This document shows positions 10,996-22,901 of a DNA stretch of 64,000 nt, in pieces. The stretch is from Lindgomyces ingoldianus. Its lineage: Eukaryota; Ascomycota; Dothideomycetes; Pleosporales; Lindgomycetaceae. The position numbers and the translations under genes are program-made. The stretch is from NCBI RefSeq assembly GCF_010093535.1, contig NW_022985199.1, positions 718,665 to 782,664 of the forward strand, read 5' to 3'. Each line of letters begins with the position of its first letter. Position 1 is the stretch's first letter. The notes beneath the pieces were generated by a model. It searched no databases and was not told the DNA's origin. It was given only the letters and a program-made list of their open reading frames with translations.

Positions 10996-13129
10996 TCTTG
11001 TAGGCTGCAGCGGTGGACGTAAGGGAGCATAAGGTTAGCGTTGATAGAGAGCTCTTGCCTAATATCGTGCGGCCACTGCAGCACCCATAGGAGGCATCTA
11101 GAGGAGAATTAGTTATCTTATAGTTAATTAGACCTTAATCCTGCGTCTCTAGAGACCTATAATATTAGCTGTTTTAACTAGAGTGCCGCATCATCAAATA
11201 TTACACTATCTCTACCGCCAAGCCCTCTCTCCTATTGGTCCGGATATAAGCCGGCTATTAATTTAATTAGTAGAAAATTAGTAACTAAAAAGCTGCGTTA
11301 CTGTTTGTTTTTAAGCTTTAAGTAATTATTCTACTATGCTACATGCTTAATCTAGTCTTCTTTTTTTCCTATTGTAATTAACTACTGCACAGTTAGGGGT
11401 GTAAAAATTACTTCTACAGTGTAATTTTTCCTACTAAATGTAATTAGCTCTGCTAAGACCTTCTAAGCAAAGCCTGCTGTAGGCAAAAAGAGGGTTCTAG
11501 AGAATCTCCCCCTAGTTAAGCAAAACAGTAGTGCAACTTTAGGCTTTAGCTCTACATCTGCTCTAACCTGTTCTAATCTTTCTTAACTAAACATTATCTG
11601 CTTTAATACCTTTGCAGCCTTAGTTAACTTTACTTTATAACAACAATAAGTTATAGTAAGCTACTGTATTATAGCTATCTGCAATGTACATAAGTGTATT
11701 AGGTTATCCTACATTATCTACTAACCTCTACAAAGAATTGTAAAGGCCTTAAGATTACACCTAACATAATATTAGCCTAATGTAAAACACTTTTAACTAT
11801 TTCCTCTTTTCTTTAAGCTATAAAGCTATACTAATTATATTAAAATTAAGAGCATATTTACATACTACAAACTATTACATAGGGGGTAAGGGCTTAGAGG
11901 CGTTTTATTGCTTAGGATAATAAGTTTAGATAGCTTAAATTTTTTTTTATGCAGAATTTTTTTTTAGAGGTTTCTAGCCTAATTAAGTCCTTTCCTAAAC
12001 TTAATAAGGACACTGTTTTAAAAAGGGTTATACTTCTAAAGACCCTAAAGGAACAAATTTATTTAGTGTAGCATAGGCCTTACTACGCCTTATTTTAATA
12101 GGTAGAATTCTAATCTACTTAAAGTTAATCTATCCCTAATCTGCTTTAACTTTTTTTAATTAGTACCTTTCTCTCTTAACCTGTTCTCCCTTTCTTATTA
12201 TACAGTGTTATCTCTTTATATTATTACTATATAGACTTATTACCTACTTTCTGCTTAGTCTATAATAACTACAGACCCCTCTCTAACTTCCCTACTAATA
12301 AAGTTAGAGCTCCCTATTACTAGTGCAACAAACATAGCTGTACAGTATATTACTTTATTATAATTATTATATTCTTTAGCGCTTATATCTAGTTCTATCT
12401 AGGCGTGTTAGCTATTAGCTAATGTTAACTCTAATGCACAACCCTTAAAACACATTTAAGCTCGCGCTACTACAGTCTAATTAGGTCTATGCTAGGGCTA
12501 ACCTGCACATGCTAGGCGTAACACTGCATTAAGCAGAATGCTAGTGCTTAATTAATTATTTTATATATATTAATACCCTTTTAAGACTTTTACGCCCTTC
12601 TCTACTCCTCCTACACTATCTGTCTAGATCTATTGTAATATATAATTAACCCCTCCTAAGTCCTTTACGCTAACTTCCACTCCTCCTACACTGTCTATAT
12701 GTATACATTATTATAATATATAGCTAACTTTACAAAGACCTGTTTAATCTTCACCTTCTTAACACACTCTAGATTAGCCTGCTCTATCCCTATCTATGCG
12801 TAGAGATTAGAAGCAACTAAGGGCTAGTCTCTTACAAGATAATTTGCTAAAGGCATATATTATTACTACTATAGACTATATTACTCTTATTAACTTTAGT
12901 CTAATGCAGAATCCTATAAGCAGCTGTCCTAACTACAGTGCCTTTTACTAGCCTAAAGAGCAGGTTAACAAGAGTTAAGCAGATTCTTCTTAGTACTCTA
13001 TATGTTGCCTAATAAGTAATATTAACTTTTTAACCTTTCTAGATCTACCTCTATTTCTGTGTTATCTTTTGCAGGGTAGGCACCTACTTAGCAGATCCTT
13101 TTAAAAGCATCTTTAATTATACAACGCAG
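10996..13129. other. AT-rich interior of the CAGGG element, no intact frame
   Basis: RIP-type sequence, dense in TAG/CTA and poor in CG. I could not assign translated motifs. The 5' end of the nested Helitron must lie here or just downstream, but the short TC terminus cannot be placed by eye. Confidence 0.5.
12590..12730. repeat. Imperfect tandem duplication of about 68 bp
   Basis: CTACTCCTCCTACACTATCT followed by ATTGTAATATATAATTAA near 12,603-12,650 recurs as CACTCCTCCTACACTGTCTA followed by ATTATAATATATAGCTAA near 12,674-12,725. Lies in RIP-altered DNA within the CAGGG element; might be near the Helitron 5' end. Confidence 0.5.
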
Positions 13130-14960
13130 CCTTAGCTTTTACATTAGCTAACTACAAACAAATAGATTAGGGTGCGCGTAGCATAGGCGTAAAGGTTTTT
13201 TAGATTATAGAGGAGATGTACTATATGCACAGCCTATTAGAGCCTGCTAAGGGGGACGTCCCCTCCTACGCACAGCTGTACTTTTACAATCCTGCCTAGG
13301 CCAACAGTGCGCGTATAGGGCATTAGGCTAATAGTGGTCTTAATCTAACTATACTCACGCAGCTGCTACAGATAGTTAAGACAGATTATAACAATCCTTA
13401 GATTAAGATGTACAAAACTACATATAAGCAGTTGCAGTAAGCTTATAAGCAAGATAAAGAATTATAAATTACTCTTAATCTACAACTGCAGTTAATTATG
13501 CAGGCTAGGGCTAATTAACATTAAGAGAACTTGCCTGTTACTAAAGAGATTACTGCTCTAGTTTGTAATAAGCTAGTTAAGAATTATAACTAAGATTTTA
13601 TTTTTTACTACTAACCTAGCCCTAATCTAAAACACTATTAGTCTCTATACTAAAAGATTAAACATACACATGCAGTATATTAGCCTCTCCACTACGTTTT
13701 AATGTTCCTATAGGGTACTCTTAGGTTTTACTATAGTTTACAGCTATGTACTTCACGCATGTCTCGCACCTAGGATACTCTAACTAATTCTAAGTATTAC
13801 TAATTCTACCTATTTCCCTAGCGTAGCAGTCTTATTATGCCTTTTAATTATAGTCTATTATTTTAGTAATTTGTTGTTAACTGCTAAGCTTAGTGTAAAC
13901 AAAGAAAGTTACAGTAGATTGCAGCAAATTAGAGACAGTTACGTGCTAATCTATATTAAGGAGTGCGTAATGCATTAGATTAAGACAACTTTTAGGCTAA
14001 TTTAGTTAAGATTTAGACTATTCTTCCTTTAAGTTACATTAGCAGCAGTTACTTTATTACACAGTGTTATTAAGACTCTATAGCTATTATTTAAAAGCTT
14101 AGTTAACCTACTTTATTTATTACTTTTACTACTAATCCTAAATAGCTAGAGTTAGAGCAGGAGATTAGTACATCCTTTTAGCTATTAGATTAGCTAGATC
14201 TAGTCACACGCGTTTTTAAGCTGCGTCTTAACTCCCTCCTTACAGACCTCTAGACTAACTATGTATTTAGCTAGTATACTAGTATTATGTATACTATTAA
14301 GTACTAGAAGCAGGGTTTACCTTATGCTTACATTCTACTCTTCCTACATTATAATTACTATAATTAGTTCCTTAATCTAAACTTTATTAATTAAGTTATA
14401 TAGGCTAAGCTCCCTATAAAGGCTTAAGATCTAGATAAAGTTCTAAGTAACATTATTAAAACTACTATAGTTTATAGGCTATGTAGAACTTTAAATCCTA
14501 GCATGCCCTATATGCAGACTACAGAGCGTTCTCTCTAAGCAACCTGTTAGAAGCAATTCCTAAAGGAATACACTAATAAGACTCTAGTTAGTAGAGACAG
14601 TTATTTTATATATTAGCGTTAACCTAGTTTAACTTAGGTTGTAAAGTGTTATAGTTAAAACATTATAGTTAATAATTACTAAGTAGTGCCTTACAGTCTA
14701 TACCTTTTACATAAGTACAACACACATGTTAACATAGAGGTCTGTGCCTCTGTAAAGTTAGTTAAATATATACATAAGTATATCTATAAAGGCACTAATT
14801 AGGTTGTTATCTGTATCTAGTAAAAAGACAAGGTTGCCTAGTATCTAAACATGCGCTATATTAGACTAACTAAGGCTGTTTAGCAATTAATAAAGTTTAA
14901 GGTTTATAAAAAAAAGCCTTTTATTATTTAATTAGCAGTGCATTTACTAGGACAGCATAT
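13130..14960 (+). pseudogene. Helitron N-terminal region and Rep domain, broken
   Basis: Rolling-circle replication initiator part of the Helitron protein. Near 13,263 the frame reads SYAQLYFYNPA and near 13,510 ENLPVTKEI, both typical of the segment before the Helitron_like_N domain. From about 13,880 to 14,345 one frame gives LRANLYQG-like, TLFITFTTNPK, LVTRVFKLRL and KQGLPYAYIL blocks, matching that domain in order and spacing, with TAG or TGA stops between. The metal-binding HUH motif HAHIL is changed to YAYIL at 14,323-14,331: both histidine codons CAC/CAT have become TAC/TAT, which is the RIP change. Catalytically dead. Confidence 0.8.
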
Positions 14961-15549
14961 AGTTACCTTTTATAACAAGGACAGTGCTAAACAGGTAGAG
15001 ATTACAGTTAAACAGAAAAGATTATTATTAATAAAATAGTTAAAGTATAATGCTCTTTACATAGATAAGTGTAATCTTCTTTACTAGAACTTTCTAACCT
15101 AGTATTGTTAGAATCTAGAAAAAGACAGTAGTAAATAGACTTAGTTCTAACATAATTAGTACTCTATTAGTTGCGTCTACTTTTGTAGTTCTTCCTCTAA
15201 AGAGCGTTTCTATCTTAAGATGCTTCTTACGCAAATCCTAGGCGTAATTAGTTTTAAACATCTTTGCACAGTTAATAGTTAGATCTAACTTACTTTTAAG
15301 GACACTTATTTAGCTCTTAATCTCTTAGTTAAGAATAGATTATAGCAGTATATATTTCTTAAGCTTTAGCATTTAGCACTTGCTTTTAAGTTACGTTGCG
15401 TTTTCCTCTAGGCCCTAGTCTTTAGAAATGTAGGTAATTTTATAGCATTATAAAATAAGTTCTTCTAACATCTATCTAACAACCTGCCCCTCTACTTAGA
15501 ACAAATAGTGTTGCCCTTTAGCATTACTAATCTTATAAAGGATCTATGC

Positions 15550-17110
15550 TTGTAGCTAATTAACTAGGCTATGCTTAAGTTATTTAGAAAGAACCTTTCT
15601 AATTTTAATATGCCTATGCTATAGAGATATTAGGTGCAGGAGGCTGTTAATCTATTAGTTGCTAAGCAGCTTAATTACAACACTATAAAGCAGGATCTTA
15701 ATTATACTAATGCGTATAATAAGCTAAATAAGGCCTAACTAGAAGTTTTTTATGCTGTTACTTAGTCTATTTTTACTACACTATAATTTAGTTGCTACTT
15801 TATTTAGGGCCTTAGCAGAACTAAAAAGACCTTTTTATATAAGACTATTTGCACTTATCTTTAGACCTAACGCAAGATTGTTTTGTGCGTAGCATCGTCT
15901 GGCATTGCTGCGCTCCTCCTTCTTAGCGGCCGCACTGCTTATTATTAGTTTAAGATACCTATTAATATTAAAGACAGATCTACCTGCTTTATGCGTGCGG
16001 ACTCTCCTGCTGCGGACCTTATTCGTCAGACGGATTTGATTATATGGGATGAGGTCCCAATGCAGCACCGGTACTGCTTTGAAGCGGTTGACCGTACACT
16101 GCAGGATATTATAAAGAACAACTCCCTATTTAGAGGTATCCTAGTGCTGTTAGGAGGGGACTTTGCCCAGATTCTTCCTGTTGTTTCGCGCGGTGGGAGG
16201 TCACAGACTGTACAAGCCTGCCTTTAGAACTCCTATTTATAGCCATACTTTACTATTCTACAGCTAACAGAGAATATAAGAATAAGGTAAAGACCTACTA
16301 ACTAAGAATATGCTTAGTAGATATTAGACTTAGCTAGGCGTAATAAAAAGTCTGTTGCGCTTCTTCCTAGAATCTAGCAGTTTTAGTCTGTATCTGCATT
16401 CTATTCTCACATCTATCTACCTAATCTACTTTAGAAACCTACTAACCTAAAAGTCTATACTTCTTTGTTAAAGCAAAGGTGTATATTAGTAGTCTAAAAC
16501 AACGCTGTTAATTCCCTAAATAACTTTCTATTTAAGCGCTTTAAAAGTGTTGCAACAGAGTTCTACTTTACTAATAAAGTCTACTAATTTTTCTTAGATA
16601 GAATTAATTAACTACTAGAGGACCTACTCTAAAGCTTTAATCTGCCTAGCCTCTCTCTATCTACTCTATAACTAAAGGTTAGTGTTCCTGTTATGCTCTT
16701 GCGCAATCTAGATCTAGGGCAAGGATTGTGTAACAGCACATGTCTTGTAGTTACTGCTGTTAGCCAGACAGCGCCTTTCTTTATTAGTAGAATACTTAGT
16801 AGTAAGTTTAATAGTTAGATCTAAACAATTACGCGCGTAAAGTTAGTGTCTAAGAATAATAATGCCTTACCCTTTTTAATTATTTAGTATTAGATTTTAG
16901 TTTAACTCTGTTTTGCTATGTCTATTAACAAGTTGCAAGGTTAGTTGCTTAAGATTGTTAGTGTTAACCTATAATATCCTGTCTTTACCTATAGCTAGCT
17001 ATATGTAGCCCTTTTACATGTTACTACTGTATCTAGCATCTCTATTCTAATTCTGCCTAGTTTAATAAGCAAGGTAGTTAATATTATGTATCCTAAGGTT
17101 ATTTTATAGA
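15550..17110 (+). pseudogene. Helitron PIF1-like helicase domain, broken
   Basis: Superfamily-1 helicase of the Helitron. The Walker A loop GPGGTGKT is degraded to GLSRTKKT at 15,808-15,831. In the same frame follow VASSGIAALLL, LIIWDEVPMQHRYCFEA (Walker B, Asp-Glu at 16,048-16,053) and LGGDFAQILPVV. Downstream LRNLDLGQGLCN, RVKLVSK, CFAMSINKLQGQ-like and YVAL..VTTVS blocks follow the C-terminal helicase motifs to about 17,105. Stops are TAG at former Gln/Trp codons. Part of it, 15,991-16,227, escaped mutation and is an open 78-codon frame with normal composition. Confidence 0.85.
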
Positions 17111-17847
17111 CTGCTCTATATAGTGCATGTACATTTCTGCCCTGCTACTATATTTGCCTTATTAGTAACATCTGCTTTTATTATAATTATATTAGTCCTG
17201 CGCTATCCTATTTTAGGCAGTGCTCCTAGAAATCTAGTTTTAGCTTTGTGTAATAACAGATCTAGCCTTAGCCCTTTTAAATTAAGTTTAATTCTTTTTA
17301 ATCTACTATAATACTTTCTCTTTACTTCTTACCTACTATATTATACTTCCTATTATTTTGCCTTCTATCTGCTTACTATGTCACTCTTTATGTACACATC
17401 TACTAGGGCCATTTTGCCTTCTAACCCTCTTGTACATAAAGAGCCTATTAGGCCTGTAGCTATTATGCTAAGTATTAAGTAGTAAATGTTTATTTAAGAG
17501 ATGCTTAATTAGCATTACATTACAACTACCTACCTTACCTGCATTAATTATAGTCTAATTAGACAAGAGAAGAGAAGTATTAGCTACACCTACCTTAATG
17601 TAAGCTGCTTTTATGCTACTTTATTATATAAGCTAATTTTTTTATAGGACTAGAACCTTTATTATTCTTTTACTATCCTGCCTAAGTATAATATTCCTTC
17701 TTTTAACTTTAACTACAACCTAGACTAGCCTTTTGTTAATAATAAAAGTGTAATAAATTAGCGTTAGTAGGGCTGTTACTACAGCCTCTACCTGCCCTAT
17801 CTAGGGCGGCTTTAGTCCTAGATGTAGTTCCCCTCTACTGTTGTCTA

Positions 17848-17873
17848 GGAGTGGCCGCTCCAGGATAGACTAG
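17848..17873 (+). other. Candidate Helitron 3' terminus: hairpin plus CTAG
   Basis: GGAG..CTCC can pair across a short loop, and the CTAG terminus comes 8 bases later, followed by T. This is the standard Helitron 3' end architecture and lies about 760 bp after the end of the helicase motifs. The surrounding 60-80 bp is less AT-rich than the rest of the interior. Confidence 0.5.
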
Positions 17874-20800
17874 TTTATAGTTAGGTAGTAGGTAATCTAC
17901 TAGATGCTACCTAATTCTATCTACTTTATATATAGAACTATAACATAAAGCTTCTAAGGCTTATGTTTTATAATACTAAGGTAGTTAAACTAGAAGACCT
18001 ATATTCTAAGCTTAACTTCTATTTCTAGCATACTCTTTAGCTAAGGCATAGGCGTGCAAGGTTAGAAGAATAGTACATATTAGAGAACTCTCCCTGTTAG
18101 GTTTAGCCTAATGCTTATTAAGTATATTATCTTAACTAGTCTTTAATCTTTTTTAATTATACTCTAGATTTGTTATAATCTTAAATGCTCTATATATTAT
18201 TTATTAGCATAATGTCTTTAGTTATTACTAGAAGATTACAAGCTAGAGTATAAAAATACTTTTTTACCTTTAACAAAGTTAATATCTAGTCCTGCTCCTC
18301 TTTCTTCTACAAGCTACTATAATAGTAGCATGTTACAGGATCTCTAATTAGTGTAGATCTGTTATTAGGCAATTAGGCGCATAGATTAGGCTTATTAGCA
18401 CTAGTCTAGTTAGAAAAGGAAGGCAGATAATTAATATTAAAAGTAGAAAAAACATTTTACTAATTAGATTAATAAAGATACTACTTACCCTAAGAAGTTA
18501 AAAAAGTTTATAAGTGTTTAGAGTCTTAAGCTTTAGCATTATTTCTTTAAAAGTCTTAATAATGTATAGCTACTAATTCACTTTATATCTATTACAGGAA
18601 TAGTTATGTGCAGCCTATAATCTAATTATATTAGCTACCTATTGTAAGATTATAAACGCTGTCTTTTATGCAGTAGGTATATTATTACAAGGTTAATTTA
18701 TTAACTCTAGTAGAGAAAGCATTAGTAGGTGTAGTGCTAGAGTAAACTGCTGCTACACTAACTTACATCTATCTAGAAAATAAACTAACTATCTAAATCT
18801 AGCAAACTAAAAGCAACCCTACTAACTCTACCTAATGCTTTTAGGGTCTACTCTAATTAGTCTAGAAAAGATACTAATAATTATTAAGCCTGTACTTACA
18901 CTCTTTAAAGAATTTCCTTTTCTTTAGCGTGCTTTTTGCAGGGACAGTTATATTAGTGCAGCCTAGATTATTTGCTGTAGTTTTAACCTTTTTTTTCCTA
19001 ATATTACCTAACTCTAACTAGATTAAGTGTTTATTATAAAATTATTTTATAGCTAATTAGGTCTTAACTTTTTTAATAAATAAAAGGTTAGAACTTAAAA
19101 AAGTGTTAGCAGAAACCTCTATGTTATTAGCAGCTATAAACTCTCTGTTATTAGTATCTTCTAGGTCCTTATCTTCTTTAAATTAACCCTTAGCTATGTT
19201 AGTGTTGTCTATAGGCCTTTCTGCCTCTTTCTTATTACTATTAGCTAGGCCTTTTTTAGCATTAAAAGCTATGCTAACATCTACTACTATGTTAAACTAG
19301 AATAACAGGGACTACATTACCTTACTAAGTTCTATGCACTTATCTGTTGCAAGTTCTATTATATCTTTAATCTAGTCCTAGACCTAACTAAACTAGGACT
19401 GTAGTAATTTATTATCTATAGAGATTACTTCTTAGAATAACTTAATCACAATTAGTAGGGCTGTGTACATATTTTGCTGTATAGGCTAGGCCCTAGTCCT
19501 TAGAACTTAGTAACTAAACAAGTTAATTATAGAGGCTATAACTAGATTATAAGGAACAGTAGGTTTGTTATAGATTAGAACTAAAGTAGCTTTTTAAAGG
19601 CTTAGATCTACCTTAGTTAAAGCTAATTTAGGCCCTTTTAGTGTTAGGGTGGATGTTAGCACAGCTAAACCCTTCTACAGAGTGGGGATGCTCTTTAAGG
19701 AGGTAGTAATATCTTTAGGCATTGCCTTTTTCTTCTTTAGCTAATAGACTTTGTTTTATTTAATAAATTTAGTTTAATCTACTAATATATGTTAGTATCT
19801 AGGTATATCCTATTTAGAAAGAGAATAACTTACTTTAAAGATTGCAACTTTTGCCTTCTGCACTGTAGTAACAATTTGCACAACTATAGCTAAAATAGTT
19901 AGGGACATATACATAGTAGACAAACTTGCTGTTTTTTTTTAGGCATTTCTAGCAGAGATCCTGTAAGATCTAACCTACTATAAAGGCCACTAGTGCCTTA
20001 GCTGCTTTAGGGCGTGTAACTTTAATTAAAACTAGGTTAAAGCTGTTCTAAAGAGAATTAACCTATGTACGCACTATAACAATCTAATTTGTTTGCATCT
20101 TAACTAACTCTAAATAGGCTGTTATAACCTTTATGTTTAGATCTTTTATAAACTTAGAGTCTATTAGGCGCCTAAAGAGTCCTATTATCTTTGCAGCAGT
20201 CTAGACCTCTTTATATAGCAGCTTTAGATTAACAATTTTATATAAATTAGTGTCCTTTATAAAAGAGTTAAACTACTTAGATTTACTGCTTAAAGGTTTA
20301 GGCTAAAGTATAATTTTTCTCTTCTTTTTACCTTTAGTTAGCTTTAACCTAGCTTTAGCTAAATCTATCTAATAAGGCAAAACAATTAGAGTTAGAGCAG
20401 GCAGGGCCTAACCTATGCTATATCTGTAATGTCTATACTAGGAATATAGTGGCATAAACTGCTGCTAGAAAGGGTACAGTCCGCCTAGAGCAAACAGAGG
20501 TGCTTTATGTTAAGGCTACTAGGTGTTCTAGTACAGACCCTAAGCCTGCGGATATTAACCCTAGGCCTGCAGATATAGACCTTACAGTAGCAGATATAGT
20601 CTACAACTTAGCTAACAGGCAAATTGCTACTAATGTTCTTTATAGCTAGATATAGGTTAGATATAAGTAGGGGTAAGCTATAAAAAAATATTGTTAGTCT
20701 AATTCTTTTCTAAGTTGTATTAATCTAGATTAATCTAAATTTACTTACACTTTTACTATACTATTACTAGCTCTAATCTTAGCTGCCCTACAAGCTGTAC

Positions 20801-21300
20801 AGTCTAGTCTAGCTAAAGGCGCGGGCGGGCACTGTCTAGTTTAGTCCTGCCTGCAATGCTATTAGACTTAGGCAAGACTGCGTGTCTTCTAGTTAGGACA
20901 TATTAGGCACAGAAGGCAAAGAAGTAGGTCCTAACAACATGTTGTCTAATAAAGTAGGTTTATTATTGTCTAGCGCCTTTATTTTTTCTAATTAGCCCTA
21001 GATTATAACATGTGTAAGGTAAAACTTACTATTACTATTAGCACTAGCCTTTTTAGCTAAGAGGTCCTAGCCTCTAGTTAGGCCTTTACCTTAGAAATTA
21101 ATAATAACCTTAGTATTAATCTTTAGTAATAGAGGCTTATTATTAGGTTACAACTAGTTATTATCTAGTGTTGTTATAGCGTTATTAGACACAATCTGCT
21201 GCGTTAGAAGTAAGCAGAGGGTGTTAGAGGCTGTTCTAATTAGATTTTAACCTAAAACATGCAGATAGGGTAAGATGTGTACCTGTAGCGTCCTTAGCAG
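17874..21300. other. Right interior of the CAGGG element with a long decayed minus-strand frame
   Basis: AT-rich and full of stops. On the minus strand from about 20,390 to 18,950 one frame stays protein-like with scattered TAG codons only, rich in Lys, Leu, Ile and Thr (for example AKIIGLFRRLIDSKFIKDL and QKGLAVLTSTLTLKGPKL). I do not recognise the family. By position it could be the element's own transposase or accessory protein. On the plus strand 20,400-20,650 another short protein-like segment (ADINPRPADIDL, VADIVYNLANRQIA) suggests a divergent second frame. Confidence 0.4.
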
Positions 21301-21485
21301 TTTAGGATTAGCTAGTAAGGTCGCACTGCCCTAGTTAGGTGGGTTGGTGGGCGTGGCAGGAGGAGATGTGAAGCTGGGTTGGTTAGATTGTTTATTGTGG
21401 CGGCTGTGCGCGTAAGCGAGCTGTTACGTAATCCTTCCTAATTAGGACTAGCCCCCTTCTTCCTGGAAAGGAAGGCTAATCTGCT

Positions 21486-21653
21486 CGTACTTTAATTAAA
21501 TCGTACTACTCGTACAGATCACATGAGCCACAACAGTTACAATACGTACACCTACCCCTCCTCCTCCCCGTCGTACGAACGCACACAAAATCTCACTCGT
21601 ACAGGCCTCAAACCCACCCAATCGTACAGTACTACGCCTCGTTGGAAGCCCTG
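21486..21653 (-). repeat. Right terminal and subterminal region of the CAGGG element
   Basis: Ends in the inverted repeat complementary to 10,583. Contains repeated CGTAC words near 21,488, 21,503, 21,512, 21,545, 21,573, 21,598 and 21,625, some as TCGTAC. Composition is normal, so this end escaped RIP. Confidence 0.7.
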
Positions 21654-21699
21654 CTCCAGCCCTCGATTTGCTATGCAGTACGTGAGCAAGTTTTATAAC

Positions 21700-22090
21700 C
21701 AACCTTACAAAGCCATACGCTCCCATACCAACCGCAGTGCTCATTTTCTGGGCCCACCTCATATCCCTGGTGTGGTGGAAGTAAATTGTTTATGTGACTC
21801 GTTATATAGCTGCTGAAATTGGGGAAAGGGCATCACGCATATTTGGAGCGAGCTCGCTCATGGAGAATTGCACCAACCCTGACGACATGGGCACAGGTCT
21901 TTCTACCGGCCATTCCAAATTTCTGCCAGAGGTCCCAACTTTTAAGAATGCCCGCAGGGTCTTAGACACATGCAACTGGTTGTGATTACGGAACTCTCTG
22001 AGCTCTACTACCTGCTCGTACTCATCAACTACTGCTGCTAACCTTAGATATATGCTGCCAAAGTTTACTACCCTGAACATATAGGCTCTT
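21700..22090 (-). pseudogene. Tc1/mariner (DDE_3-like) transposase relic
   Basis: Minus-strand peptide VVDEYEQVVELREF..NHNQLHVSKTLRAFLKV..LEWP resembles the region of a Tc1/mariner transposase around its second and third catalytic residues (DNAPxHTSKxxRxF...WPxxSPDLNP). The catalytic Asp is not intact and the SPDLNPIE block is lost. The DNA from about 21,975 to 22,110 is alignable with 26,225-26,365 in the same orientation (shared words TTACGGA, GAGCTC, TACTCATC and AGCAATYRA), which points to a second copy of the family there. Confidence 0.4.
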
Positions 22091-22109
22091 AGATATGCTC
22101 TTTTAGCAA

Positions 22110-22901
22110 TTGATTTTATTCTCTAAGCCATGCGCGTCCTTTAGAGCTTCACCGTAGCCTTCTAAGGCGTCTGTGAATCAAAGTACTCAGGAGTAGTTAT
22201 AATAGCTTCAAATCTGCGGAGCAGGCGCCGAGTTCAATACAGTTTACGGTTCCTTAATCCTCGCCTGAATTGAGAGTCGCGCACAAACTCTCTTTGCATC
22301 TGTGAGGAATGAGCCCCACATCTAACTCAACCAGGGACCTTCTCATCCCCACCTACCAGAACTTAAAGCTATTGCAGAAGCTGCGGGCCTTGCTATTTGT
22401 ATCATTGCTCTTGCTGACCTCTTCAATGATACAGTTTAGTGCTTTGAGTTTATACTGATCGACCTTAACTTCAGAAAGAGTTTCCAGCCAAGTTGAGTTA
22501 GGCTTGACAATGTCAGGCTACGTCTGTGTTAATGGGTCTGTTATCTAGGATTATACAACAGCATACCAGGCGTGCCGCTGCTAGAACAACGCTTTAGCGT
22601 ACGTTAAAATATCGACTGGGCTGACGCTTCACTTAGACAGATTCTTAACTTGTTTTTTTAATGCTGAAGGCAAGCCAGCCAAGTACAATAGTTGGAAAAA
22701 TGATGGCAATGACAGCATTGCAACACCCCTGTTGCAACTCTTAATTAAGCGCCAAGATCGGGAAGGTCTGCATTAGAAGGCAAATGGATATTGTATAAAA
22801 ACGCTTATAAGTGATATGTGTTTCATTTGATAAAAGCCAACCCTCTACCAAGCACAGTACGGATAAATGTACGTGCGACAATATCTTACGGTAGTGAATG
22901 T
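22110..22901. other. Normal-composition DNA, no gene seen
   Basis: Frames are short and unassigned. It may contain more of the mariner relic's 5' half on the minus strand, but no helix-turn-helix or first catalytic Asp can be recognised. Confidence 0.3.

Larger units (their letters stand above)
13130..17873 (+). mobile_element. Helitron, RIP-inactivated, nested in the CAGGG element
   Basis: Plus-strand translation gives a Helitron-type N-terminal region, the Rep (rolling-circle HUH) domain and a PIF1-like helicase in the usual order over about 4 kb, with TAG stops where CAG or TGG would stand. The 3' end fits a Helitron: a GC-rich hairpin (GGAGTGGCCGCTCC, 17,848-17,861), 8 bases, then CTAG at 17,870-17,873 followed by T, the expected host base. 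The start given is the first recognisable coding stretch; the true 5' terminus is further upstream and not identified. Confidence 0.75.
10583..21653. mobile_element. 11.07-kb CAGGG-TIR element (hAT- or KDZ-like)
   Basis: The left end reads CAGGGCTTCCAACGGGCTGT and the right end, read inward, CAGGGCTTCCAACGAGGCGT: 14 identical bases, then a near match to GTAGTAC. Flanks are CTCCAGTC (10,575-10,582) and CTCCAGCC (21,654-21,661), an 8-bp target duplication with one change. CAGGG ends and 8-bp duplications are typical of hAT elements and also occur in the large KDZ group. Both ends carry many CGTAC words (at least six between 21,486 and 21,630), typical of transposase-binding subterminal repeats. 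The outermost 100-300 bp keep normal composition; the interior is RIP-destroyed and holds a Helitron. No intact transposase remains. A second copy of the left end starts at 46,114. Confidence 0.75.

Noticed and set aside
15835..16068. 77-codon minus-strand frame in the Helitron
   Set aside because: Antisense to the recognisable helicase frame.
17123..17311. 62-codon hydrophobic frame after the helicase
   Set aside because: Composition-driven Leu/Ile/Phe frame in AT-rich DNA; does not fit any Helitron gene.
10583..21653. Starship-type giant element
   Set aside because: No tyrosine-recombinase captain gene is visible, and inverted termini with an 8-bp duplication do not fit that class.
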